Origin: an uncultured Eubacteriales bacterium
GTDB taxonomy: Bacteria > Bacillota > Clostridia > Lachnospirales > Lachnospiraceae
Direction: 5' to 3'
Length of the DNA: 64,000 bases
NCBI GenBank assembly: GCA_900314525.1
Contig: OMVN01000004.1
Span: 62,001 to 126,000, forward strand
Both the position numbers and the translations under genes were made by a program. Below the pieces are notes generated by a model. The model saw only the letters and a program-made list of their open reading frames with translations. It had not been told where the DNA came from and did not search any database. Below are positions 18,587 through 27,575 of the stretch, piece by piece. Positions within the stretch are counted from its first letter, which is position 1, and the number at the start of each line of letters is the position of its first letter.

Positions 18587-19622
18587 AAAAATTCGAAATT
18601 CAAATATTGAATTACTGAGAATATTAACTGCTATGGGAATTATGATCCTTCATTATAACAATACAACGATGGGAAGAGGCTTAACATTAGCAGAAAATTA
18701 TTCAATAAATCAGATGCTTTTAATATTATTGGAATCATTATTTATATGTGGAGTTAATCTATTTGTTCTTATATCTGGTTATTTTCTAAGTACATCAAAT
18801 CGGAGAGATTTATTAAAACCGATAAAATTAATTTGTGAAGTAATAATATTTAATTATATATTTTATTTTATTCAAGTTATAAGAGGTATACAGGAATTCA
18901 GTGTTGAACATTTTATAAGTAGAATATTACCGGTTAACTGGTACGTTATGATATATATAGGATTATATATTATCTCGCCGTATTTGAATTTGCTATTCAA
19001 TAAACTTGATATTAGAAGAAAAAAGCAGTTACTTATATTATCCATATTGACATTTTGTGTGTATCCAACATTAACTGATATGTTAGTTAGATATACCGGT
19101 AGGAGATACATGGGGTTAAGTACCATAGAATTTACAGGTAGCGGTTCAGGATATACAATAATAAACTTTGTAATTATTTATCTGATAGGATGCTATATTA
19201 GAAATAATAATACAAAATATAAATTTTCAAGACTCCTAAGATTAATGATATTAAATCTTATACTTATATTCTTATGGGCATTGTCGGAGAGATTGTGCCT
19301 GTATTCATGGGGGGATGTGTCATGGTCATATTGCAATCCACTGGTAATTTTTGAAGCAGTACTTATTTTTTTGATTTTTAAACAGATTAATATTATAAGA
19401 CTATTTAAAAACAGAAATAAAATAAATATTGAAAATGATGATAAATATTTAATAAATTCAGCAATGTATGAAAATGACATATTGGGAATGATATACAGAT
19501 TTGATGAATTAGACAAATATAAAAAAATAAAAATATTGTCTTTGATTATTAGTTCTGGAGTGTATTTAGAGTTGTTTAGGATATATAACAGATTATATTC
19601 ACATATTGCAAAATTAAGATAG
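18579..19622 (+). CDS. Acyltransferase 3-family membrane protein, C-terminus replaced by a glycosyltransferase-like tail
   Basis: A 347-residue protein. Residues 1-275 look like the acyltransferase 3 (OafA-type) family: RNSNIELLRILTAMGIMILH with the conserved His at 25, then about eight membrane helices. Such enzymes O-acetylate exported glycans. From about residue 283 the membrane pattern stops and the tail reads KYLINSAMYENDILGMIY and KIKILSLIIS. It matches the end of the upstream glycosyltransferase (KYRINSSLYSNDILNMIY, KLHILSLVFF). The last expected helices are missing, so the gene looks like a fusion at the cost of the acyltransferase end, and activity is doubtful. It overlaps the upstream frame by 8 bases. 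Confidence 0.65.
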   Translation: MNEKIRNSNIELLRILTAMGIMILHYNNTTMGRGLTLAENYSINQMLLILLESLFICGVNLFVLISGYFLSTSNRRDLLKPIKLICEVIIFNYIFYFIQVIRGIQEFSVEHFISRILPVNWYVMIYIGLYIISPYLNLLFNKLDIRRKKQLLILSILTFCVYPTLTDMLVRYTGRRYMGLSTIEFTGSGSGYTIINFVIIYLIGCYIRNNNTKYKFSRLLRLMILNLILIFLWALSERLCLYSWGDVSWSYCNPLVIFEAVLIFLIFKQINIIRLFKNRNKINIENDDKYLINSAMYENDILGMIYRFDELDKYKKIKILSLIISSGVYLELFRIYNRLYSHIAKLR

Positions 19623-19634
19623 GTGGTGGAAATA

Positions 19635-21149
19635 ATGAAAAAATATAGTGTATTATATAGTAAAATAAAGTATATTTTGATTATATCGTCTATAATTGGA
19701 CTAATAACACATGGATTTATTATTTATAATAAATTAGTATATCACGATGAAACATATAACACGTTTTCACTTGGAGGTACTTTAGTATCTGGAAGATGGG
19801 GACTGGCACTCTTTTCAAAATTGTATAAAATAATACTGTTAAAAGTATTTAGCGTATCAACACTATGGGGAATTTTTACTATTTTTATAATTGCAATAAC
19901 AGCATTTGTATTGGTGGAGATATTTAACATAGATAACAGAGTAATAATTTTCTGTATAACTGCAATAATGATCGTATTTCCAGTAGTTTCTGCGACATTT
20001 GCGTATATGTTTACATCGGTATGTTATTCAATTGCATTGTTATGCAATGTTTTTGGTGCTTATTTAATCCTGAAAACGAATAAACATTGGATAGGAGTTT
20101 TGATTATTACATTTGGAATATCCATATATCAAGCTTATTTTCCAGTTACATTAACAATTTTGACAATGTATTGTATTATTTGTTTTATGAGTAGTGATAA
20201 AAATGATTTTATTTTACAACTAAAAAAAGCGTTTTTTTCATATGCCATGGCAATTAGCGGGATGGTGTTATATCTTATTGTAAATAAGTTGGTATTCAAA
20301 ATTTTTAATTTAAAAGTCATAAATTATCAAAATATTAATGGAGCAATGAATGTTAGTATAACAGATATTCTTGATGGAATATCTAATTCCTACAAGTCAA
20401 TGATTAGTGTAATATCAGGTGACTATTCGGGAATATTTCAGCTGCCAGTATTAAGAATGATACTATTAATCTTATTTGTGGTAAGCATAATATCATTAAT
20501 AGTAATGATTATTAAAATGCAAAACAAAACATCAAGGAAGCTAGTCACTTTATTGGTATTAATATATCCATTATGCGTTAATTTTATTAATGTTATGGTT
20601 TGCAGTGGTGATACATATATACATGATTTGATGTTGTATTCTATTGCTTTTTATTATATTTTACCGCTAGTATTAATAGACAAAATTGGATATAAATGGA
20701 TAAAAAATCTAATAATAATACTTGTTTGTAGCAGTATTGTTTTGTTTATATATGTTGATAATGAAGCATATCAGAAAATGTATTGGATACAGAAACAGGG
20801 GGAATCATTCTGTAACAGACTGGTAGAAAGGATTGAGAGTACAGAAGAATATAAACAAGATATGCCAGTTATATTCGTAGGTAAAATGGTTTATAAAGAG
20901 GATAAAAGTACATTGACAATTATGAAACAGTTAGACAAGATTAAACTGACGGGATATACTTATAATCTCAATGATTATCTTAATGATTACTGTTTCAAGA
21001 AGTACTTGGAGATGAACTGTGGATTTTCCCCTAAATATGAATTTGGAACTAATGAGAATATAAAGTCTCAATTAAAAGATATGGGAAGGTATCCAGATTA
21101 TAATTCTACGAAAGTAATTAATGGAAAGTTATACGTAAAATTTCATTAA
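19635..21149 (+). CDS. GtrII-like membrane glucosyltransferase
   Basis: A protein of about 504 residues with roughly ten membrane helices. Early features LVYHDETYN and LVSGRWGLALFS (acidic pair, then SGRWG) recall the GtrII family, which glucosylates O-antigen from undecaprenyl-phosphate-glucose outside the membrane. The C-terminal 130 residues are soluble. No GtrA flippase or GtrB synthase is in the window, so the lipid donor would have to come from elsewhere. A Wzy-like polymerase role is also possible, because no other polymerase candidate is present. I start at ATG 19635, with AGGTGG eight bases upstream, rather than the GTG at 19623. Confidence 0.7.
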   Translation: MKKYSVLYSKIKYILIISSIIGLITHGFIIYNKLVYHDETYNTFSLGGTLVSGRWGLALFSKLYKIILLKVFSVSTLWGIFTIFIIAITAFVLVEIFNIDNRVIIFCITAIMIVFPVVSATFAYMFTSVCYSIALLCNVFGAYLILKTNKHWIGVLIITFGISIYQAYFPVTLTILTMYCIICFMSSDKNDFILQLKKAFFSYAMAISGMVLYLIVNKLVFKIFNLKVINYQNINGAMNVSITDILDGISNSYKSMISVISGDYSGIFQLPVLRMILLILFVVSIISLIVMIIKMQNKTSRKLVTLLVLIYPLCVNFINVMVCSGDTYIHDLMLYSIAFYYILPLVLIDKIGYKWIKNLIIILVCSSIVLFIYVDNEAYQKMYWIQKQGESFCNRLVERIESTEEYKQDMPVIFVGKMVYKEDKSTLTIMKQLDKIKLTGYTYNLNDYLNDYCFKKYLEMNCGFSPKYEFGTNENIKSQLKDMGRYPDYNSTKVINGKLYVKFH

Positions 21150-21179
21150 TCAGTAGCCCTTCCTGTCGAAAAGATTAAA

Positions 21180-21208
21180 TTGACAACAACCCTTAATTTA
21201 TGTATACT
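21180..21208 (+). promoter_or_regulatory. Sigma-A-type promoter for the SRP RNA
   Basis: TTGACA at 21180-21185, 17-base spacer, TATACT at 21203-21208. Transcription would start near 21215, about 35 bases before the conserved RNA begins, so either a 5' leader is trimmed or a second start is used; another TATAAT at 21232-21237 has no clear -35. Confidence 0.75.
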
Positions 21209-21251
21209 ATCTAGGAATACTTTTTAAGTAATATAATATAAGTCATAAAGT

Positions 21252-21516
21252 TTCCGTGCAGCCGGGAAGGTAGCGGTGTCCTGCACCTGCAATCCGCTAT
21301 AGCAGGGGTGATGCTTCGCCTCGGATATTTCTTGTAGGGCTGCCCTTTATAAGTGACGTTGAAGTTTAGGTCTTACACGGCGGGAATCTGTGAACCGTGT
21401 CAGGTCAGGAATGGAGCAGCACTAAGCAGAAGCTCCTGGGTGATGTGAGGTAGCCTGGACCGAGTTAACTGTAGAGGTAACGCTTATGGGCCATATACAA
21501 AGCGAGGCGCACGGAT
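21252..21516 (+). ncRNA. ffs: Signal recognition particle RNA, large bacterial type (scRNA)
   Basis: About 265 bases. The conserved helix 8 region is present: GTCAGGTCAGGAATGGAGCA, followed by GCACTAAGC, the Ffh-binding domain. The ends pair (TCCGTGC near 21253-21259 with GCACGGA at 21509-21515), closing the RNA. The 5' half (GCCGGGAAGGTAGCGGTGTC, then CCTGCACCTGCAA) looks like the Alu-type domain of the long Bacillus/Clostridia form, not the short 4.5S form. It binds Ffh to deliver nascent membrane and secreted proteins. Exact ends are approximate. Confidence 0.9.
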
Positions 21517-21534
21517 TTAATAATAAAAAATCGA

Positions 21535-21568
21535 AATCTGTCAGATTTAATCTGATGGATTTTTTTTT
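21535..21568 (+). terminator. Rho-independent terminator of the SRP RNA
   Basis: An 11-base-pair stem (AATCTGTCAGA with TCTGATGGATT, two G-U pairs), loop TTTAA, then eight or more T residues. It closes the SRP RNA unit before pfkA. Confidence 0.88.
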
Positions 21569-21575
21569 CAAAAGG

Positions 21576-21604
21576 TTGATGAAATTAATATTATTAAGTA
21601 AAAT
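21576..21604 (+). promoter_or_regulatory. Candidate promoter for the pfkA-dnaX-recR operon
   Basis: TTGATG at 21576-21581, 17-base spacer, TAAAAT at 21599-21604, placed between the SRP terminator and pfkA, so a new start is needed here. Two mismatches to consensus in total. Confidence 0.45.
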
Positions 21605-21672
21605 ATAGATATGAGAGTTTGCCAGTAGATTATAAGAAAATAATGATTAATGTGGTAGAGGAGGATTAGTGT

Positions 21673-22743
21673 ATGAGAATTGGAATGCTTACCAGCGGGG
21701 GAGACTGCCAGAGTCTTAATGCATCAATGAGGGGTGTTGCAAAGGCGTTGTATGAAAAACTTAAAGACGTTGAAATTGTAGGATTTCTTGAGGGATACAA
21801 GGGACTTATGTATGGAAATTACAGAAAATTAGAGCCTAGGGATTTTTCTGGAATTCTTACAGAGGGCGGCACTATTATTGGAACTTCAAGACAACCATTT
21901 AAACTTATGAGAGTTCCAGACAGCGAAGGCAGAGATAAAGTAAAACTTATGAAGGACACATATAAGAAACTTAAACTAGAATGCCTGGTTATTCTTGGTG
22001 GAAATGGAACACATAAGACAGCTAATCTTTTGAGAGAAGAAGGTCTTAATATTGTCACTCTTCCTAAGACAATTGATAATGATATTTACGGAACTGATAT
22101 AACATTTGGATTTCAGAGTGCAGTGAATATAGCATCAAATGCAATTGACTGTATCCATACAACTGCTGCCTCCCATGGAAGAGTATTTATAGTAGAGGTT
22201 ATGGGGCATAAGGTTGGATGGCTTACATTATATGCAGGAATTGCTAGCGGCGCAGATATTATCCTTATACCTGAGATTCCTTATGACATAAATAAAGTTG
22301 TAAATGCTATAGAGAAGAGAACAAAGGAAGGCAAGAGATTCTCAATACTTGCAGTTGCAGAGGGAGCAATCTCAAAAGAGGATGCAGCACTGCCTAAGAA
22401 GAAATTAAAAGAGAAGAGAGCAAATTCTAAATATCCATCTATTTCTTATGAGATTGGGGATAAGATAAATGAACTGACAGGACAGGAGATAAGGGTTACA
22501 ATACCAGGACATACTCAGAGGGGCGGAAGTCCATGTCCTTATGACAGAGCACTTTCTACCAGATTTGGTGCAGCAGCAGCTAATCTGATAATAAATAAAG
22601 AGTACGGATATATGGTGGGAATGAAAAATGGTGAAATAGTTAAGGTTCCACTTGCTGAGGTGGCAGGCAAATTAAAACTTGTTGATCCGAAAGCATCAAT
22701 AATTAAAGAGGCCAAGCTGATTGGAATAAGCTTTGGAGACTAG
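21673..22743 (+). CDS. pfkA: 6-phosphofructokinase, group III (mixed-substrate family)
   Basis: A 356-residue phosphofructokinase that phosphorylates fructose 6-phosphate in glycolysis. Motifs: LTSGGDCQSLNA, ILGGNGT (109-113), PKTIDND (131-137) with the catalytic Asp, VEVMGHKVGWL, and PGHTQRGGSP. The nucleotide site reads Gly-Gly-Asn-Gly-Thr: Gly at 112 is the ATP-type residue, whereas the Lys of PKTIDND is typical of group III enzymes, which include both ATP and PPi users. The usual Asp or Glu before that Gly is Asn here. ATP use is the better guess but not certain. A GAGGAGG ribosome binding site precedes ATG 21673, and dnaX starts 19 bases after the stop. Confidence 0.9.
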   Translation: MRIGMLTSGGDCQSLNASMRGVAKALYEKLKDVEIVGFLEGYKGLMYGNYRKLEPRDFSGILTEGGTIIGTSRQPFKLMRVPDSEGRDKVKLMKDTYKKLKLECLVILGGNGTHKTANLLREEGLNIVTLPKTIDNDIYGTDITFGFQSAVNIASNAIDCIHTTAASHGRVFIVEVMGHKVGWLTLYAGIASGADIILIPEIPYDINKVVNAIEKRTKEGKRFSILAVAEGAISKEDAALPKKKLKEKRANSKYPSISYEIGDKINELTGQEIRVTIPGHTQRGGSPCPYDRALSTRFGAAAANLIINKEYGYMVGMKNGEIVKVPLAEVAGKLKLVDPKASIIKEAKLIGISFGD

Positions 22744-22762
22744 ATAAAGAGGTAATAAAAAG

Positions 22763-24355
22763 ATGGCTTATACAGCACTATACAGAAAATTCAGACCGGA
22801 CAACTATGATGACGTAAAGGGTCAGGAACATATAACAACAACACTTAAGAATCAGATAACATCAGGGAGAGTGGGACATGCCTATCTCTTCTGCGGGACT
22901 AGAGGAACGGGTAAAACAACTGTTGCCAAAATATTTGCAAGATCTGTAAACTGTGAAAATCCGATTAATGGAAATCCATGTAATGAGTGTGCCGCATGCA
23001 AAGCAATTGCAGCGGGAAATTCCATGAATGTTATAGAACTTGATGCAGCTTCTAACAACGGTGTTGAAAATATCAGGCAGATTGTTGAGGAAGTACAATA
23101 CAGACCAACTACAGGCAGATACAAGGTCTATATAATTGATGAGGTTCATATGTTATCAATAAGTGCTTTTAATGCTCTGTTAAAGACATTAGAGGAACCG
23201 CCAGAATACGTTATATTTATCCTTGCAACAACAGAATCACATAAGATTCCTATAACTATCCTGTCAAGATGTCAGAGGTATGATTTCAAACATATTTCTG
23301 TGGATGTCATTGCGGACAGATTAAAAGAATTAGCAGATATTGAGAATATGCAGATTGAAGACAAGGCAATAAGATATATTGCAAAATGTGGCGATGGATC
23401 ATTAAGAGATGCGCTTAGTCTTCTCGATCAGTGTGAGGCATTCAGTATAGGAAAAGCTCTGACATATGATATGGCACTTGAAATATTAGGTGCGGTTGAT
23501 ACAGATGTTTTCAGTAATATGCTTCGCGCAGTTATTAGTGAAGATACTATATCATGTATGAAATTGTTAGAGGAAATGGTCAATTACGGTAGGGATTTAT
23601 CTCAGTTTGTAATAGATTTTACCTGGTATCTGAGAAATATGCTACTTATTAAGACATCTGAGGGTGCTGAAGAGATAGTGGATATGTCTTCTGAAAAATT
23701 AGAGTCCCTCAAAGAGGAAGCCAGACTTTTGGAGACAGATACAATTATGAGATATATAAGAATTCTGTCTAATCTTTCTAATCAGATAAAATATTCTTCT
23801 CAGAAAAGAGTACTAATTGAAATTGCACTCATAAAACTTATGCAGCCAGCCATGGAAGTTGATTATGAATCACTTAAGAACAGGGTTTCTAATATTGAAA
23901 AAAAATTAGAAAATGGTATACTAGTTAAGAATGTTTCTTCTGCAGAACGTACAAATAACAGTGATGATTCAGTCACTACAGAAAATGTGAAGAAATTAGA
24001 GGTGGCTCTCCCTGAGGAAGTTAAGGCAGTTGCAGACAACTGGGGCAGAATTACAGCAGGAATAACAGGGCACCTTGGAGTCTGTATTAAGAGAAACAGG
24101 CTATCTGTAGATGAGAATGGCACTTTGTGTATACTTTACCCATCTAACACAGATTATGAGATGGACAATAAAGAAGATAAAATTGAAGAAATAAAAAATG
24201 CCATAGCATCTGCTATAGGCAAAGACGTAAATGTTTCTCTCAAATTCATAGGTAATGATAATAATTATCAGGAAAAATACATGGAAGTTGGGATTAGCAG
24301 AATTAATTTTGAAGTCGAAGAATCAGATGACGATGATGATGAGGAGGATTTTTAG
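22763..24355 (+). CDS. dnaX: DNA polymerase III subunit gamma/tau
   Basis: A 530-residue clamp-loader ATPase. Walker A is GTRGTGKTT (45-53). A zinc site is formed by C64, C73, C76 and C79; Walker B is IIDEVH (124-129); LSRCQRYDF carries the SRC arginine finger. The C-terminal third is variable and ends in an acidic run of Glu and Asp. It loads the sliding clamp and links the polymerase cores at the replication fork. No frameshift site for a short gamma form was obvious. dnaX-ybaB-recR is the standard order in many bacteria, and the spacing to ybaB is three bases. Confidence 0.96.
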   Translation: MAYTALYRKFRPDNYDDVKGQEHITTTLKNQITSGRVGHAYLFCGTRGTGKTTVAKIFARSVNCENPINGNPCNECAACKAIAAGNSMNVIELDAASNNGVENIRQIVEEVQYRPTTGRYKVYIIDEVHMLSISAFNALLKTLEEPPEYVIFILATTESHKIPITILSRCQRYDFKHISVDVIADRLKELADIENMQIEDKAIRYIAKCGDGSLRDALSLLDQCEAFSIGKALTYDMALEILGAVDTDVFSNMLRAVISEDTISCMKLLEEMVNYGRDLSQFVIDFTWYLRNMLLIKTSEGAEEIVDMSSEKLESLKEEARLLETDTIMRYIRILSNLSNQIKYSSQKRVLIEIALIKLMQPAMEVDYESLKNRVSNIEKKLENGILVKNVSSAERTNNSDDSVTTENVKKLEVALPEEVKAVADNWGRITAGITGHLGVCIKRNRLSVDENGTLCILYPSNTDYEMDNKEDKIEEIKNAIASAIGKDVNVSLKFIGNDNNYQEKYMEVGISRINFEVEESDDDDDEEDF

Positions 24356-24358
24356 AAG

Positions 24359-24712
24359 ATGGCTAAAAGAGGAGGATTTCCAGGCGGAATGCCAGGAAAC
24401 ATGAACAATTTAATGAAACAGGCTCAGAAGATGCAGAAGCAGATGGAAGAGACTACAAAAGAATTAGAGAGCAAAGAAGTTACAGCTGCAGCTGGTGGTG
24501 GTGCAGTATCCGTAACTGTTTCAGGTAAAAAAGAAGTAACAAAAGTAGAGATAGATAAAGAAGTAGTAGATCCTGACGATGTTGAAATGTTAGAGGATTT
24601 AATTATGGCTGCAGTTAATGAGGCACTCAGAAAGATGGAAGACTTATCTAACCAGTCTATGTCTAAGATTACAGGCGGACTTGGCGGATTCGGAGGAGGT
24701 TTCCCATTCTAA
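24359..24712 (+). CDS. ybaB: YbaB/EbfC-family nucleoid-associated protein
   Basis: A 117-residue YbaB/EbfC protein. Gly-rich N-terminus ([20 protein letters not shown]), central alpha-beta core with [19 protein letters not shown], and a Gly-rich tail [12 protein letters not shown]. Family members form dimers that bind and bridge DNA. The GAGGAGG ribosome binding site lies in the end of dnaX. It sits between dnaX and recR as in most Firmicutes. Normal length. Confidence 0.95.
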   Translation: MAKRGGFPGGMPGNMNNLMKQAQKMQKQMEETTKELESKEVTAAAGGGAVSVTVSGKKEVTKVEIDKEVVDPDDVEMLEDLIMAAVNEALRKMEDLSNQSMSKITGGLGGFGGGFPF

Positions 24713-24713
24713 T

Positions 24714-25310
24714 ATGGATTACTATAGCAGTCACATATCAAAGTTAATAGAAGAACTGTCAAGACTTCCGGGGGTTGGTCCTAAATCCGCCGGACGTCTT
24801 GCGTTTCATATACTTAATATGCCAGCAGAACAGGTTGATTCTCTGGCTAATGCAATAAGGAGTGCAAAGGAAAATGTAAAATACTGCAAGGAGTGTTTTA
24901 CACTGACAGATGATGAACTTTGTCCAATTTGCAAGAGTCCAAAGAGAGACCATCATACAATTATGGTGGTTGAGAATACAAGGGATCTGGCTGCATATGA
25001 GAAGACAGGTCAGTACAATGGCGTATACCATGTTCTTCACGGAGCAATATCTCCAATGCAGGGTATAGGTCCAAATGATATTAAATTAAAAGAACTTATG
25101 ATGAGATTACGAGGAGATGTAAGCGAGGTCATAATTTCCACAAATTCCACACTTGAAGGAGAGACTACAGCTACATATATAAGCAAGCTTATTAAACCGA
25201 CAGGAATAAAAGTAACAAAAATTGCAAGCGGAGTTCCTGTGGGAGGAGACTTAGAGTATGTAGATTCGGTAACGCTTCTTAAAGCTTTAGAGGGCAGAGT
25301 GGACATGTAG
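24714..25310 (+). CDS. recR: Recombination protein RecR
   Basis: A 198-residue RecR protein. Helix-hairpin-helix at [20 protein letters not shown], zinc finger [17 protein letters not shown], then a TOPRIM domain ([44 protein letters not shown]). RecR works with RecO and RecF to load RecA at gaps. I start at ATG 24714, which gives the family N-terminus; the frame extends further upstream but only over ybaB. GGAGGAGG lies about 15 bases upstream. The condensin-like genes follow 21 bases after the stop, linking repair and chromosome organisation in one transcript. Confidence 0.96.
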   Translation: MDYYSSHISKLIEELSRLPGVGPKSAGRLAFHILNMPAEQVDSLANAIRSAKENVKYCKECFTLTDDELCPICKSPKRDHHTIMVVENTRDLAAYEKTGQYNGVYHVLHGAISPMQGIGPNDIKLKELMMRLRGDVSEVIISTNSTLEGETTATYISKLIKPTGIKVTKIASGVPVGGDLEYVDSVTLLKALEGRVDM

Positions 25311-25331
25311 GAATAACGGAGTAAGTAGATA

Positions 25332-26870
25332 ATGCGCACAGAATATACATTAGTAAAAGATATTGTAAGTGGTCATAGTAAGCGTATGAACAACATAAAG
25401 AAATATTATCCATTTTTTAAGGTTTCGGAGATTTCTTTTCTTGGATTCAAGGAGGGAAAATACGAGAATCTTGATATGGGTTATATTTTGATGGCTGTTC
25501 TGCGCTTTTTTATTGAGCAGAATAATTTCAATGAGAAAGACGTCAAATACGAAGATTATCAGGAATTTATGCATGATTTGTACATAAGAGATTTTTCCAT
25601 GAATTTAGATAAAGATGAAGAAAAAGAACTTAGTCTCTATATTTTTGACAAGATAAGAAATGATGGAAGACCATTCTCATTTACATATTTTGACCCTGAA
25701 GACAAAAAGAAAAAAACAATACGAACAAGAATTATAGAGAATAAAATATCCGGTGATGATATTGTTTACCAGGTGTCTGCTGATGCTGTTTCTTTTTACC
25801 TTGATACAAAGGAGATAAAGGAGGAGAGTAACATAAGTGTTGCCCAGGTTCTACTTGGAAAGATGATAGAGAGCAGAAATTTTTCTGGTGGAACTGAAGT
25901 TATCCTTAAGATTAATAATGAGGTTATGAAACTCATAAACAAGAAGAATGAGATAATAAATGTTATGAGTTATGATGTTTTCCATGGAGTAAAGATGTAT
26001 GAGGACTTTATGGAAAATACTGTAAAGTGGTTTGAAAATGAGCAGAAACTTTTCAAGAAAAATAAAGAACTTGTAGACAAGGCCCTGAAAAATTGTGACA
26101 GTGATAAATCATATTATTCCGCAATGGAAGATATTTATCATTTAGAAGAGGAGTTAAACAAGGCGATGATCAGGCACAGCCAGCTCCTAAGCGCCAGTGT
26201 TGCCCTGCAGGATCAGGTGGATGGAATTATCCTGAAGAATAAACTAAGTAAAATTAGAGTGTCATTTGATTTTAACAAGACTATGTCGGAAATGATAAGC
26301 AGGGATGATATAAGAAATCTTAGATACCTTGTATGGCCACTGTTTAAATTTGGAGTCAGCAAGACTTTTTCATTATCTATGATAGACAATATGTTAGATT
26401 ATAAGACCGATGACAAAGAACAGAATGAGAAAATAAAAAAAGAAAAAGAAGATAAGAACTTTAAGTATGCGGATGAAATAGAAGACGAGAGAATCAGGCA
26501 CAATTATAATGCATTTCTCAAGATTATGTTTGAAATGCTTCTTGAAATGGAAGAGTTCTCCCTTAGAAAATATAATGAAAGATTAGTAAGTATGCTTGGA
26601 GACAGAGTACTTGAAAATGGAGATTATTTTTCATTTCTCGCACATCTCTCTCAAAAAGATGCCTATGATATGAAAAAGATTGCTATGAAACCAGACACAT
26701 TCCTGGAAGGAATTATGAAGGATTTCTATGTGAAAAACAAAGATGACAGTGACAGATATTCAGAGATTGCGTTTGATATTAAATTCACGGGAGATGTAAT
26801 TGAAATAAATGAAAATAGTATTACAGATATCTTATTTACCTCAGCCGTGATAAAAGGAGGCCTTAAATAG
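25332..26870 (+). CDS. JetA/MukF-like condensin kleisin subunit (DUF5716-type)
   Basis: A 512-residue protein. The stretch IVYQVSADAVSFYLDTKEIK followed by AQVLLGKMIESRNFSGGTEV has the pattern I know from JetA/DUF5716 proteins of Wadjet systems (winged-helix end, then the TKEI motif and the IExGNF-like helix). Two helical regions follow, rich in Lys and Glu, which fits the kleisin middle. In MukBEF logic this subunit bridges the ATPase heads and carries the MukE-like dimer. It is followed without a gap by the next gene and is transcribed with recR. Assignment rests on motif recall, not a search. Direct evidence is position: it starts the three-gene set ending in the SMC-like ATPase. Confidence 0.75.
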   Translation: MRTEYTLVKDIVSGHSKRMNNIKKYYPFFKVSEISFLGFKEGKYENLDMGYILMAVLRFFIEQNNFNEKDVKYEDYQEFMHDLYIRDFSMNLDKDEEKELSLYIFDKIRNDGRPFSFTYFDPEDKKKKTIRTRIIENKISGDDIVYQVSADAVSFYLDTKEIKEESNISVAQVLLGKMIESRNFSGGTEVILKINNEVMKLINKKNEIINVMSYDVFHGVKMYEDFMENTVKWFENEQKLFKKNKELVDKALKNCDSDKSYYSAMEDIYHLEEELNKAMIRHSQLLSASVALQDQVDGIILKNKLSKIRVSFDFNKTMSEMISRDDIRNLRYLVWPLFKFGVSKTFSLSMIDNMLDYKTDDKEQNEKIKKEKEDKNFKYADEIEDERIRHNYNAFLKIMFEMLLEMEEFSLRKYNERLVSMLGDRVLENGDYFSFLAHLSQKDAYDMKKIAMKPDTFLEGIMKDFYVKNKDDSDRYSEIAFDIKFTGDVIEINENSITDILFTSAVIKGGLK

Positions 26871-27575
26871 ATGGAAGAGAGAAATTTATCAAAATCGTTA
26901 GACATAGTTGCCAGACTGATAAATGGAGATGAGATAAGCAGAGATGATAAAAATGGAAGAGAATTGTATGAGGAGTACACCACAAATTCCCAGATATACG
27001 ATATTACTAACTCTATCTGCAAAAAATTGAATATTTCCGTTTATGAATATGAGAATAGTATTTTTGCAAGTGCAGGTGAAAATAACAGGGTTTTTGGCTA
27101 CTCTAATGATGAACTCAAAAAAGAAATAGGAGTAAGGCTGAACAAGGAATTATTTGTATGTTATTTTATTATTTATAATGTGATTACATGGTTTTACAAC
27201 GACACTGACAATCAGACATTTAACGAGTACGTGAAAATAGAAGACATAATAAAGACAGTGGATGCTGCTCTCTCAGGTGTGGTAAACGAATTGTCAGTTG
27301 TAACATTAAATGAGATAGAGGAAAACAGTTTTAAGGTAATTGCCCTCCTGTGGGAAGATTTGCCAGTAGTGACAAACGAGGAGACCAGCGCAAGAGCTGC
27401 AAGGGGCTCTAAATATGGATTTACCAAGATGACAATGAATTTCCTGATAAAACAGGACCTTATGGTTGAAAATGAGGGAAGGTATTACCCTAAGAAACGA
27501 TTCCACGCTCTTGTCAGAAATTATTTTGAGGAGTACAAGGGCAGATTATATGAAATTATGAAAGGAGAAGCATAA
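26871..27575 (+). CDS. JetB/MukE-like condensin subunit (DUF6063-type)
   Basis: A 234-residue mostly helical protein. The middle, LSGVVNELSVVTLNEIEENS, and the end, FTKMTMNFLIKQDLMVENEG then YYPKKRFHALVRNYFEEY, look like a winged-helix unit, as expected for MukE- or JetB-type proteins. I cannot name it from a catalytic motif because such proteins have none. The AAGGAGG site lies inside the end of the jetA-like gene, and the start codon directly follows its stop. The stop overlaps the next start (TAATG). The three genes are therefore translationally linked, supporting a stoichiometric complex. Confidence 0.65.
   Translation: MEERNLSKSLDIVARLINGDEISRDDKNGRELYEEYTTNSQIYDITNSICKKLNISVYEYENSIFASAGENNRVFGYSNDELKKEIGVRLNKELFVCYFIIYNVITWFYNDTDNQTFNEYVKIEDIIKTVDAALSGVVNELSVVTLNEIEENSFKVIALLWEDLPVVTNEETSARAARGSKYGFTKMTMNFLIKQDLMVENEGRYYPKKRFHALVRNYFEEYKGRLYEIMKGEA

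Noticed and set aside
24618-24713. Extended start for recR
   Set aside because: The extra residues only translate ybaB in another frame; ATG 24714 gives the standard RecR N-terminus.
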